DNA of 30,000 bases from Prorocentrum cordatum (lineage: Eukaryota > Sar > Dinophyceae > Prorocentrales > Prorocentraceae): NCBI GenBank assembly GCA_963575745.1, contig CAUYUJ010016482.1, positions 332,836-362,835 of the forward strand, read 5' to 3'. Within the stretch, counting starts at the first letter, position 1, and the number at the start of each line of letters is the position of its first letter. The position numbers were made by a program, and so were the translations under genes. The notes under the pieces are model-generated. The model was given only the letters and a program-made list of their open reading frames with translations, searched no databases and had not been told where the DNA came from. This document shows, one piece after another, positions 17,501 to 26,656 of this stretch.

Positions 17501-20119
17501 GAAGAGGAGGGGAGGGGGGGGGGCGGGGGGCGAGGGCGAGGCCCGAGGAGGAGGAGGAGGAGGGGGAGGATGAGGAGGATAGGTGACAGAGTGAGGAGGA
17601 GGGGGCGGGAATGGGGAGGATGAGGACGACGATGGCCACGATCCACATTAAATGCGCGGCGGCGCTGCTGTCGGGGCGTCGCGGGCACGCAGGCTGCGAG
17701 GGGAGGGCAGATGCACTGGAGGGGAAAGGAGGAGGGGGGCGGGGTGGGCTGGGTTAGGGAATGCATTGCGCAGTCTGCGGGTGGATTTGGAGAGGTGGGT
17801 GGGGGTCCGTCGCCCGTGGCGTGGAGGGGTCGCCGCTGCGCGTCGCGTCGTCGTCTTCAAATCATGTTTGGTAGGTTTGCGCGCGCCCGAAAGGCTCGGC
17901 ACCCGCGCTGCGTTCCCGAGGGGCGCCCAGCTAAGGCGCCGCGCCCAGGGGCAGTTGCCGGCCGACGGAGGCGTTTGGCATCGAGCTTGGGCGGGGCGGC
18001 GTTTGTGGAATGGCTTCGGCAACTGCGGCCGCGCCCAGGCTCGCCCACCTGCTGGCGGGGTCCATGGTGCACGAGAGGCTCGGGACTGCAGGAGCACGCA
18101 AGAGGGGCGCCTTGGCGCCAGAAGGATTACGCGCGCAGCGCGGTGATCGCCGTTTGGCTGACGCCACTTTGACTTTTCCAGAGGCGCTGCCCAGGGGGGC
18201 CAGCGTTGGGCGGCGACCGCGCTGAGGTCACGCAGGCGCCCCGCTTGTGCGTTTCGGGCCATTGCGCAGGGCGCTCAGTGGCGCCATCCGCAAAGTCGCG
18301 ACTGCCCGTCGCAATCTGGTCGTGGCATTGGTGCGCTTGTTTCTCGGGTGCCGATCGGGGAGTTCCCAAACTCGCACGCTGCTTCGTCAACGCCCAGGCG
18401 GCGCCAATCCATTGAAGGCCAGGCGCATTGGGGGGAGGATCGGGTGCCAGGGGGGGGGGGGGGGGCTTGTTGCGCCGGGAAGCCTTTCAATTGTCCCCGT
18501 AGCGACCTTGCGAAGTTCGAGCTGCGGGGCCAGGTCGGCGGGGCCCCGAGGTTTGTGGGCTGACGGCGAGATAAGTGGAATGCCGATGCCGATCAAGACC
18601 ACGCCCAGCGAATTCGAGGCCCCCGCCGCCCCCCCCCTCTGTCGGTCACGCGCGCGTCTTGGGTAGGTTCGTTCGGCAAGGCAGTCAGCGCTGTTTTTTT
18701 TCGTAAGCGCGGGCCCAGCCGCGCGCGCCCCCCCCCCCCGCTCGCGCTTGCAAGTCCGCCACCGCGCTCGCTGAGGGGCAAGCGCGCGCCGAAGGCTCCA
18801 GTGGCAGCGCTTGCATGCGGGGCCGCCGCCCAATTCGGCGTACCCCTTCACGCGTTTCGTGGCCCCAGAGGGGGCTCAACGGAATTCTTCAATGGCAGCG
18901 CTTGCATGCGGGATCGCCGCGACTTTCGGCACGCCCCTCGCGCGCTTCGTGGCCCTGCTGCAGAAGTCGATTGGCGGGCGGGGGGGAGGGCGGGCGCGCA
19001 AAAAGAAGAGGGGGTGCCAGCTTCGGCGTTTGAGGTCGCAGTGTCGCGGGTGGCTGCGCGAGATGAATCGCCAGAAAGGGGGGGGGGCGGTTGCGCTCGG
19101 GAAAAGGGTGGATCTGGGCTGGGGAGGGAATGGCGACTTGGGGGCTGAGATGGGCAATGGGGGTAAGTTTTATTGTTCGCTGTTTATCATTCTCGCAAGT
19201 TATGTTAAGTTGCGCGCTTTACTCCCGTGGCGCGCTTTCTTTGCGTTCAGGTTTTTTTGCGTCTCGCGGTCGCAGTTCTGGCTGCGCGCAGCGCGGGTTG
19301 CCTTTCGAACTTGGCGTAAGAGCGCCATGTTCTGGCGGGGGCTGGCAGTCGGTGGAAAGACAGGGGAGGATGGCGGACGCGCGGGGGAGGTAGAAGGCGT
19401 AATGGGGTGGGTGGGTGGGCTGGGGCGGCGGTCCGAGCTCGTGGCAACAGCGCGATTGCATTCGGTGGGTGGGTGGGGAGGGGGGGGGGTCTCGATGCGG
19501 AGATCTTTGGGTCGGGGTTGGGGCGGTTGGTAGAGGGGCGTTCGGCCGTGGTCGCGTTCTGCGGTCGAATGCATTACGACCTTGTGAGAGCGCGGGCACT
19601 AGGGCGCCGTGTAATGGAAGGCGCTGCTTACGGGCAGGGTGTTGGGCGGCACATAAGTAGGAGAGCGCGTCGTCGTGGACGTGCATGGGTGGGGGAACGC
19701 ACCGTCGTGGACGTTCATCGATGAGCAGCCTTGCGATGTTGTCATTGCAATAGGGTCGATGTCCTGAGCAACCGTGTTTGTGAATACGGGGCTTGTCGGT
19801 ATGGGGCAAGGGTACAGCCATCGCTGTTTTGTGTAGGCGTATTCGTGATGATTGTAGGTGGGTGTGGGGGCGCATGGGAGGGGGATAAGGGGGGTAGTTG
19901 CATGGCCACGTGCGCGCGTCAGTTGTGGCCAGACTGGGTTAGTTGCGAACGTGCGCGTGCAGTTACAGTTTAGACGACACGATAGCACGCGCGAGTTGTC
20001 TAATGTTTATTTGCACGCGCGCAGGCACACATTATTCACACGTTCGCTCACAAGCAAGAGTACTATACAAAGGTGCAGTGCTGCATGGGACATTCCCCAA
20101 CCAGGCTTGCCTCCAGCCT
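17501..20119. other. Long stretch without a supported gene
   Basis: GGA-rich sequence to about 17640 is followed by 2.4 kb of GC-rich DNA. Frames are Ala/Arg/Gly-biased and change strand, and no motif is recognised. A short tandem duplication at 18801-18980 is listed separately. Runs of G (18450-18465) and C (18728-18739) are present. From about 19700 composition becomes more balanced, but still without a convincing frame. Confidence 0.4.
18801..18984. repeat. Two-copy tandem duplication, 92-bp spacing
   Basis: TGGCAGCGCTTGCATGCGGG occurs at 18801 and again at 18893. Similarity continues for most of the unit (GCCGCC or GCCGCG, then CACGCCCCT or TACCCCTT, then CGTTTCGTGGCCC or CGCTTCGTGGCCC). 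The copies are diverged. 92 is not a multiple of three, so an ORF through both changes frame. Confidence 0.65.
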
Positions 20120-20661
20120 GCGGGCGCATCGTTCTGGTTTCCTTTTGATGGCCTTCCAGGACCGACGAGGGTGGCATAATGAAAGGCTCGGGGGGTGAAG
20201 GGGGCATCGGGCAAGGGCAATTCCAGGAGTTCCTGCGGTCGTCAGCCGTTGTCAGAGGCGAGGGGGGGGGGCCCTATTTCGACCGTGTGTTGTTCGTCTT
20301 CGCGGCCTATAACGGCCACGGTGTAAGGAGGGCCGCCCAGGGCCCTATGGCTTGTTTCCAGGATTTGCACGTTTCAAGTCGTCAGCGTGGGGCCACGGGT
20401 CTTCTCTGTGATAACGTGTTCGTCGACCTCCCTCCGCGTTGTGCGTCTAGCCCCGCAGGCCTTTGACCATTGTCTTTTTGCTTTGCCATCGCCCCTTGAG
20501 TAGTAATTACTTTGGAGGCTTCGACCTGTCGTTCGCTTCTCGATTTGCTTGCGTGCCGCCGTGTTTGTGTCGAGCAGTTCAGGCTTTTCGGTGATCTCAT
20601 CTGTGAGCCAGGAACTACGTTCATTTACATGTTAGTCTGGCACCTGTGGGTGCTCGTGGCC
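20120..20661 (+). other. Upstream flank of locus C
   Basis: Sequence of more balanced composition, with T-rich patches (GTCTTTTTGCTTTGCC near 20470) and several AG dinucleotides after pyrimidines within 100 bases of the ATG at 20662. Any of these could serve as the trans-splicing acceptor that dinoflagellate mRNAs need. I cannot choose one. No relic spliced leader is visible here. Confidence 0.35.
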
Positions 20662-20787
20662 ATGGCGCAGTCGCGACCGCAGCCGACTGCTGCTGCGCTG
20701 GCGGCCCGCGGCGCGATGCCGGAGAGCCCCGTGGGGGCGGGCTCCGCGATCATATGCGTCGGTTGCGACGCTCTGAGCACGGGCCCT
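20662..20787 (+). CDS. Locus C exon 1 (start and first CxxC)
   Basis: It encodes MAQSRPQPTAAALAARGAMP, then SPVGAGSAIICVGCDALSTG. The ATG in GCCATGG is favoured over the in-frame upstream ATG at 20629-20631. The frame stays open to 21045, but after about 20790 it turns Phe/Leu/Pro-rich, like intron read-through. The donor is uncertain: exon 2 begins in phase 0, and no phase-0 GT lies after CVGC, but a GC donor after TCG (20788) or a GA donor nearby would fit. Dinoflagellates are known to use GC and GA donors. The right edge may be off by tens of bases. Confidence 0.5.
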
Positions 20788-23700
20788 TCGGCATGCGAGC
20801 GTTTGGCGTTTCGATTTCGTGATTCTCTGTTCCGTTTCTTTGGGCCCCAAGCCCATTCGGGCTCCGTCCTTGGCGCCGTCCCTGGATTCGGTTTGCGGTT
20901 GCATCCGTTGCCAGTTTTTTTCGGCCAGTTGGAAGGGTTTGTGCCACTATCGCCTTTTCCCCTCCTTTCCCTCCCAGGGGGTCGATGGGGGCAGGCGTCT
21001 CTCCTTGACATCCTCGTGGCCTCGAGGGGAATGGGGGTCGGTTGAGGGGTGGGGAGGCGGCGGGCGGACGGACGGATCGGAGGATGGGGGGGGGGGGGGG
21101 GTTCTTTTGGCATGGGACGCTGGGTTGGGGGCGCTAGTACTCTTTAGACTAGCCTTGCCAGGAGATTCCCTTCGGCAAGACCGCGGATGACAATGGCGAT
21201 CCGCTGTGCGAGCCGTGCGTGCAGGAGCTTGAGAAGACGGGCATCTTTCGTTCTGTCGACGCGGCTGCGTCGGCGACGCGGCAGCCGGACGTGCTTAAGG
21301 CCGGGTGGAAGGCGAGCCGCAACCGCGCAGACAGCGAGGGGCAGCACTCTCATTCTGTGGCGACGGTGGTCAACCCGGCCACTGAAATCCACGTCGATTG
21401 CCTATGTGTCAGCGCTGCCGAGCTGCGGTACCCGAGCAAGCGCAGGCCTGGTCAGTTCAACGTGGCTCCGTTCAAGGGCTGGACCGTGGAGGGCAAGGAG
21501 GAGGAGTGCTACGCGGTCATGGGCGACTTGCCGACGGAGTCGACAGCGGGCTACAGGCGCGTAAGGGTTGGCTTGGGGCCCGCAACAATCTTGAACACCA
21601 ACCACCTGGCCCAGGCCAAATCTCATATGCCGTCCCATGGGTACTTGTCATTCCAGCTGTGGAACGATCAGCGCACCAAGGGGATCCATCAAGATAACAT
21701 TCTCGGCGCCCATCTACGCACTTCGCAACTTAAGGGCAAGCAGGACGTCACGAGGAAGGGGAAGGCCCTGAACCCTTACGAGGAGGGCGGGTTGACGCGC
21801 GGGGTCAAGAAGCAGAACACCCACGATGGTGACGATGACCGTGGCGGAGGTGACGTGGGAGACGGAGCTTGCACGGTTGGTGGTCGCAGCACCGTTGGCG
21901 GCAGGAAGAAGGGCGCGGCGTCGGCGGCGGCCTCCTCCTCCGACCAAGCGCCTTTGCAGTCGATGCAGATGGCGTCGGTGCAGTCCTTCTCGCCCCTGGC
22001 CAACTTGTCCCAGGGCGTGAAGTTCAACAGGGCGGCGACGGAGCCTGGTCGCGCTGGCCCGCGCCTCCCGCAAGCGTCGCCAGGCGGGAAACCTATTGGA
22101 TCTGGCCACAGTGTGCCCAGGAGCGGCCCTCCGACGTTCAAGCTTGACAGTGCTTCCGTTGCTGAGGGCGCCGCCGTAGTTTACTTGCAGTGCCCGGCAG
22201 ACCCGAAGGAGAAGTGTTGTTACTGGATCCAGAAGAACGATTTGACGCAGATCTTGGCTGGCAAACCCATGGGGAAGGAGCAGGCGGACGCCAGCGAGTT
22301 GATCGGGAAGCTCGCTAACCAGCGTGCTTACTTTGGGGCGAGGTCTGTTCTCAGTGCCCACATGCAGCTTGCGGAGAAGGCGCGCAAAGTAAAGGCGTCG
22401 GCTGCCGCCCAGCTCGACCCCGAGGTTGAACGGAAGCACCGCGAGGATCTCAAGAAGGCTGGCGTGCAGTACCCTCCGTCCCAGATGACTTTCATGGTGC
22501 GGCGCGCGCTTCGCAAGTCCCTGAAGACGTTCGAGGTGGACGCCAGCAACGTGACTGAGAACGACTCTGCGCCCTTCGTATCCCAGGCATTGTGCTTTAA
22601 CTTGGGTGGGGAGGTTCTGTCTGAGGAGTTTGGCCCCCTGAACCCATGTCTCCATAACGGTGGTACCACTGCCAATGAGAAGTTCGCCTTCTTCTACGAG
22701 TTCCTGCTTCAAGAGGTCTTCTGCGCGTGGATAAGCAACGACATGGAGCACAGCAATGGGGTGTACACGTTGGCCAGGGTTGTCCTCGAGCAGGTGGCAG
22801 CGGAACTTCGCGACCCGAACTTCCCGTCCCAACCCGAGGCGGAGACCGTTGAGATCCGCCAGTGCGTGAAATTGATAACATCATCGGGTACAGTGGGCGA
22901 CGACTGCAACAACTTCGAGGAGAAGGCTGCCCTCGTGCAGGCGGTTGAGACGGCGGCGGGTCAGAAGCCAGATTGCATCAGTTCGTTGCTATGGAATGGC
23001 TTGAAGGGCGCGCCGTTCCACCTGCAGAGCATCCAGGGCGTTCTCGCGGCAAAGGATGCTTGGGAGAAGTTCGGCCCGGAGATCGGGGAGTGCATCGACT
23101 GGCTGATGGATGCTTTCGCAGATGGCGCCACTCGCGACGAGGCCCTGGCGCCCGAGGAGGTCATCAACACGTGCACTTGCCTCCAGTCGGTCCTGAAAGT
23201 ATTATCGGGTGGTATTCTGGGACTTTTCGTGCTTCTTCACTTGACCTTCTGGACAGTCAGGCAAAGCAAGCAGTGGGGCACGTCTACAACGGCATCTTCG
23301 CTCCGAACCAGGGTTCTGCAACGATCACTGCCGAGCGCTTGAAGGCCTTCAGGGCTGTCGTCGGCTCTGCCAGGCAGTTGTTCCCGATGGGCGATTCGAT
23401 GCGCGGCTGGTCTGCAACCTGGGACAAGAAGCTTGCTATCGAAGGCATGGTCGCCAAGCAGTTCGCCGTGGAGCAAGCCGTGGACGCCGTCAGCCAGTGC
23501 CTCATGAACTCCAACACGGTGGGCGTTGACAGCCGTACCAAGCTCATCGATGCTTTGCAGAATTCAGTCGGGCTCGGCTCTGACCCCGCGGCGGAGGTCA
23601 TCCTCGATGGCATTTTCTGGAGGTGGGCGGGCATCATTCACGAGAACAGGGCGGCGGGTGAAGCCGACTACGAGGTGGACGAACAAGCACTATCTACAAT

Positions 23701-24957
23701 CGCAGGTTTCCTCAAGACAACCAAGCCCAAGCAGGCTAAGAAGGTGGCGCAGTTCTTCGGGGAGTCTCGCAACCTGGCCAAGTCGGCGATTGCCCTCCCT
23801 ACCTTTGGGGCGACGCCAATGGAAGCTGCCAGGCACGAGCGCATCTTCCGTGCAATCCAGGTCGGGCTGAGCCACGCGATGGCCGCCAATGACATCGGCA
23901 ACGACATCGAGGAGACGGCGGTGACCAAGCGGACGTCATGGAATACCACCGTGGGGTTCCACAAGGAGATGGAGCACGAGATCAAGATGGTGGCCGAAGC
24001 AATCGGCGCGGAGTCTAAGAGCACGTTCGATGCGATGTTGAACTCCTTGAAGCAGGTGGGCCAGGGCGGCAAGAACGGCCGGAGCTGGCTGGAGGGCTAC
24101 AAGGGGCGTAGCCTCAAGGCCTTGGTGGCCCACGGGTGCGGCGCTCTCACGGCGGAGGGCATCGACCTCGGCAAGATCTCCGCCTTGGCAGGCGAGGTGG
24201 AGAAGGACGCGGGTTTAAACGTGATGTCCGCCCCCTAATGTCGTCCAGGGCGCCTGCGGCGAATCACCGACGCCCCCGCTCTGCCTTGTGGACTCGCATA
24301 TGTGGTTGGATGTCCTGGGGGCCTTCTGGGGGACCTTATAGGGGACGTTCTTGGGGGGGCGATGCGGGGGCCTTCTAGGGGGCGTTCTTGGGAGAACGCT
24401 GTAGTGGGTACATCCCTGGGGGTAGTGGGTGCATCGGCATCTGGGGACAATCTGGGGGCAGTCGAGACAATCTGGGGGTGGTAGGTACATCTCTGAGGGT
24501 TCTTGTCGGCGTAAAGGCCGCGTCCTGTGGTCCGCCGTAGTGGCCTTGGTGTTGGTTGGGCGGTCGAGGGAGAAATGAGAATGAGGGTGGAGGTCAACCG
24601 AGGGACTGGGGGGAGGGGGGGGGGGGGGGGATAATGGAAGCGCGCTGGCACTTCCATTCTCCCCTCCCAGCCTCCGCCGAGGAGTTCGGCATCTACTGCG
24701 ACAAGTGCGAGGCGGTGGGCCTCGATAAGCCTCCCCGGGCTTTCACGGACGGCGTGCTGCGCGCCATCGACCAGGCCAGGTCGCTTGAGCACGTGGCGAG
24801 CTTGGTGAAGCTGCTCGACACGACGACGGACCACGGGCTTCTCTACGAGGCCACCAGGAAGCTGGACCACGCGCTCAAGAAGGGCTTGACAAAGCTCTCG
24901 CCGATCGACGTGCTGCCAGCGCTGCTGCACAAGAAGGTGGATGCGATTCTCGGCTGA
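20662..24957 (+). CDS. Locus C: four-exon gene, ~1,130-aa protein with split CxxC zinc motif, unknown function
   Basis: Predicted structure: exon 1 from 20662 to about 20787, exon 2 21162-23198, exon 3 23261-24212, exon 4 24671-24957 (TGA 24955-24957). The start ATG sits in a strong context (GTGGCCATGGCG). CVGC in exon 1 and CEPC at the start of exon 2 would form a treble-clef or zinc-ribbon-like pair once spliced, and exon 4 has a further CDKC. After the N-terminal metal motif comes an ordinary domain (KRRPGQFNVAPFKGWTVEGK, MGDLPTESTAGYRRVRVGLG). A Gly/Asp/Ser linker follows, then a long, mostly helical remainder lacking membrane segments or repeats. Introns 2 and 3 match the reading phases exactly. 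I recognise no catalytic motif. Being intact and spliced, it is the best candidate for an expressed gene here. Confidence 0.7.
20788..21161 (+). other. Predicted intron 1 of locus C (~374 bp, donor uncertain)
   Basis: Pyrimidine-rich on its left side (TTCTCTGTTCCGTTTCTTTG) with a 16-base G run at 21086-21101, both unlike the neighbouring exons. It ends at CCTTGCCAG, and frame 0 carries a TAG at 21150-21152 just upstream, so exon 2 must start after it. AG at 21151-21152 is an alternative acceptor in the same phase. Confidence 0.5.
21162..23198 (+). CDS. Locus C exon 2, 679 codons
   Basis: An uninterrupted frame-0 exon with strong coding character throughout. It starts EIPFGKTADDNGDPLCEPC, completing the zinc motif. 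Next comes a region with HSHSVATVVNPATEIHVDCL and MPSHGYLSFQLWNDQRTKGI. A Lys/Arg-rich patch precedes a low-complexity Gly/Asp/Ser/Ala linker (about 21815-21960). The rest is ordinary globular text, such as CPADPKEKCCYWIQKNDLTQ and FFYEFLLQEVFCAW. Without splicing the frame would run to 23342, but the last 48 codons cover a pyrimidine-rich intron, so I end it at LQSVLK (23198). Confidence 0.75.
23199..23260 (+). other. Predicted intron 2 of locus C, 62 bp, GT-AG
   Basis: Donor AAA|GTATTA and acceptor CTTCTGGACAGTCAG|GCAAAG enclose a pyrimidine-rich tract (CTTTTCGTGCTTCTTCAC) with CTTGACC as a possible branch site. Splicing joins frame 0 (phase 0) to frame 2 (phase 0), which is exactly the frame change seen between two strongly coding stretches. 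The AG four bases earlier would give the wrong frame. Confidence 0.75.
23261..24212 (+). CDS. Locus C exon 3, 317 codons plus one base
   Basis: Frame 2, starting AKQAVGHVYNGIFAPNQGSA. It is mostly helical and polar: FRAVVGSARQLFPMGDSMRG, ILDGIFWRWAGIIHENRAAG, TKPKQAKKVAQFFGESRNLA and RTSWNTTVGFHKEMEHEIKM. No metal or nucleotide motif is visible. It ends GEVEKDA plus one G, before GTTTAAAC. An unspliced reading would stop at TAA 24236-24238 after eight more residues. Confidence 0.75.
24213..24670 (+). other. Predicted intron 3 of locus C, 458 bp, G-rich with internal short repeats
   Basis: It begins GTTTAAAC and ends CATTCTCCCCTCCCAG. Donor phase 1 and acceptor phase 1 agree, recreating a GCC codon and continuing in frame into exon 4. 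The interior repeats GGGGGCCTTCT and GGCGTTCTTGGG (near 24312-24395) and ACAATCTGGGGG (24447, 24469), and has a 16-base G run at 24615-24630. Its composition is sharply different from the exons. Confidence 0.7.
24671..24957 (+). CDS. Locus C exon 4 (C-terminus)
   Basis: 95 codons including TGA 24955-24957. It reads SAEEFGIYCDKCEAVGLDKP, then helical segments RAIDQARSLEHVASLVKLLD and LLYEATRKLDHALKKGLTKL, ending DVLPALLHKKVDAILG. The CDKC pair may bind metal. Similar amphipathic Leu-rich helices occur in exon 3, consistent with one protein. An upstream in-frame ATG within the G-rich intron is unlikely to be a start. Confidence 0.7.
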
Positions 24958-24970
24958 GGAGGGTCGCCCC

Positions 24971-24991
24971 GCGTCGGCGGGCGGCCGACGC
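24971..24991 (+). other. GC hairpin 13 bases after the locus C stop
   Basis: GCGTCGGC (24971-24978) and GCCGACGC (24984-24991) form a perfect 8-bp stem with a 5-base loop GGGCG. Its place at the start of the 3' untranslated region may be regulatory or coincidental, since such stems are not rare in GC-rich DNA. Confidence 0.45.
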
Positions 24992-25102
24992 CACGAGATC
25001 GGCGCCCCCGATCCTTTCGGAGAACGCGGTGAGAGAGGAGAGGAGAAGGAGGAGGGATAGGAGAGGAGGGGTCGACGACGGCGGCGACGGCGGTCAGTAG
25101 AG

Positions 25103-25103
<1 letters not shown>

Positions 25104-25138
<35 letters not shown>

Positions 25139-25255
25139 TCCTCCTCCTCCTCCTCCTCCCCCTCCTCCTCCTTCTCCTTCCCCCCCTCCTCCTTCTCCTT
25201 CTCCTCCTCCGTCCCCCCCCTCCTTCTCCTCTTCCGCCTCCTCCTCCTTCCCCTC
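25104..25255. repeat. 33-base G run followed by CTC/CCT tract
   Basis: An uninterrupted run of 33 G (25104-25136), the longest in the window, abuts about 120 bases of CTC/CTT pyrimidine repeat. Gly/Arg ORFs over it are artefacts. Confidence 0.9.
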
Positions 25256-25786
25256 GGCGCCTTCGGTTGCGCATCTGGTCACCCGCTCCCTATGTTCGCC
25301 CGCGGGCGTCGGAGCTGACCATCTTTCTGGGTGCGGCCGCGCCGAAGGGGGTTAACGCGGGGGGTGGGTGACTGGGCGCGCATTTCTGGTTACGATTTTC
25401 TCTCGGAGTCTGGGCTTTTCGTTGCCACCCCCGCCCGCGGGTTTAGCATGCAGTTGCCCCCGGCTTTGCCCCGCCCCCCCCTCAGTTTCGAGCCCCGTCC
25501 GGTTTGGTGTATCTACAAGGCTTGGCCTTTCTCCGCGTGGCCCCGCGTGCGGATGACTGGGCGCTCGACCTCATCTTCGCGTTGTTGCCTGGGTATTGCC
25601 CTCGGCGCCGCTTTTGCCTGTGCCAGCCTTCCCGCCCGAACCTGCCCGTCCGCCTGCTACGATTTCTGTTCTCTGTGACGCGCGCCAGGTCCGCGCTTGG
25701 GGCGGGGGGGATCGAAGATCCTCAGCGCTCGTGAGTGCGACCTTCCGCCTCTGCGAAGCTTACGATTTAGACCAGTTTCGAACATC
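25256..25786. other. Spacer between locus C and the retroelement
   Basis: Mixed GC-rich sequence. Short frames are Pro/Cys/Phe-rich, with no motif. It includes no RNA gene or repeat I can recognise. Confidence 0.4.
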
Positions 25787-25845
25787 GGCCGACCATGTAA
25801 ACCACCATGTGTTTCGAGATATACAAACACCATGTTTGCCATTTC
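25770..25845 (+). repeat. GACCAT minirepeat, dispersed copy at the truncated retroelement end
   Basis: GACCAG at 25770, GACCAT at 25791, CACCAT at 25803 (12 bases later), ACACCATGTTT at about 25828 and GCCATTTC at about 25837. The 12-base pair spacing matches clusters 1 and 2, and GTGTTTCGAG after the pair recalls GTGTTTCGGCC in cluster 1. It lies 40-120 bases beyond the point where the retroelement breaks off. Confidence 0.5.
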
Positions 25846-25886
25846 TCTGTAATACTTGGACATCTGTTCCTAGGAGGACAGCTCAG

Positions 25887-25960
25887 TTATAACCTCGGGT
25901 CATCGGAGTGCTTCCCGCCAGAGTCATCGCCGTAGACCGCCGCGAAGCTGTCGTCGCGCC
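25887..25960 (-). pseudogene. Start of an RNase H-like domain, truncated
   Basis: The minus frame reads AVYGDDSGGKHSDDPRL and then stops. The D-S-G-G arrangement corresponds to the first catalytic Asp motif (TDGS or DGSGG) of the retrotransposon RNase H. Everything expected after it (the remaining Glu/Asp residues, over 100 amino acids) is missing, so the domain is inactive. Confidence 0.55.
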
Positions 25961-26329
25961 TCGCTGCCTCCAGGTTGTCGTCCGCGCCGAAGGACGCCGT
26001 GGCCTCTTCCGCCCGCTGGTCGCAGAAGACAGGGGCGGTCATGCAGGAGGCCGGCGCCCCGCGCGGCCACGTGGCAGGCGAGGGCCCATGACGGGCGAGT
26101 GCCCGCGGCGCCGGGGCAGCAGTGGAGTCGAGCTCCTCGCCCACGTTCGCAGGACACTGCCGGGTCCCGGGCGCTGGGGCCTCGCTCGCGCAGCTGCGCC
26201 GCGCGCAGCCTTCGAAGTCCAGCGCATGGCCAGCAGCGGCGCGGCGGGATCTCGCGCGCTTGCCGCCCGAGACAACCGCGAGGGTGAGGCCTTTCTCGGC
26301 GTGGCGAGCACCGCGCTCCAGCGTCTCGA

Positions 26330-26593
26330 GCTCGCGCGCGATGCGCGGAGGTCCGCGCCGTTGATGAGGTCGCCCCCCAGCGGGTGCGTCGGCGCCTGGT
26401 GCCAGAGCTGGCGCCTAAGGTCCTCCCCGGCATCCTGGAGCACCCCGTCGAAGTCGGCGCGCGCGTGGAAGCTGTCGTCGTCGGCGCCAGCCAGCTCCAA
26501 CTCGCCCTCGCCTTCGGCCGTCGGGTGGGCCCAGACTGGGGCCGTGCGCGGGCCCCAGCCCACGTCCAGCAGCGCGGCCTGCAGCGCGCCCAT
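26330..26593 (-). pseudogene. Retroelement C-terminal region between RT and RNase H
   Basis: From 26593 the frame reads GALQAALLDVGWGPRTAPVW, then EGELELAGADDDSFHARADF, then DAGEDLRRQLWHQAPTHPLG. It is ordinary coding text that loses sense near 26330, where the next piece (LETLERGARHAEKGLTLAVV) continues in another frame. This is the segment that links thumb to RNase H in dinoflagellate-type elements as I remember them. No catalytic residue is expected here. Confidence 0.5.
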
Positions 26594-26656
26594 GGGCTCA
26601 CGGACCCGCCTCCAGCGCCACTTGCCTGCGCGCCGTAGAGCCGCTGGAACCCGCGG

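Noticed and set aside
16588-17766. 392-codon minus-strand ORF, mostly Ser-Leu repeats
   Set aside because: Produced by the GA microsatellite read on the minus strand.
20466-20485. TTTTT-containing motif as a dinoflagellate TTTT-box promoter upstream of locus C
   Set aside because: A five-base T run is too common to call a promoter, and the transcript start is unknown.
24556-24957. 133-codon ORF starting at 24556 as a separate small gene
   Set aside because: Its first 38 codons are G-rich intron-like sequence. The rest joins exon 3 of locus C in phase through a good acceptor, so it is better read as exon 4.
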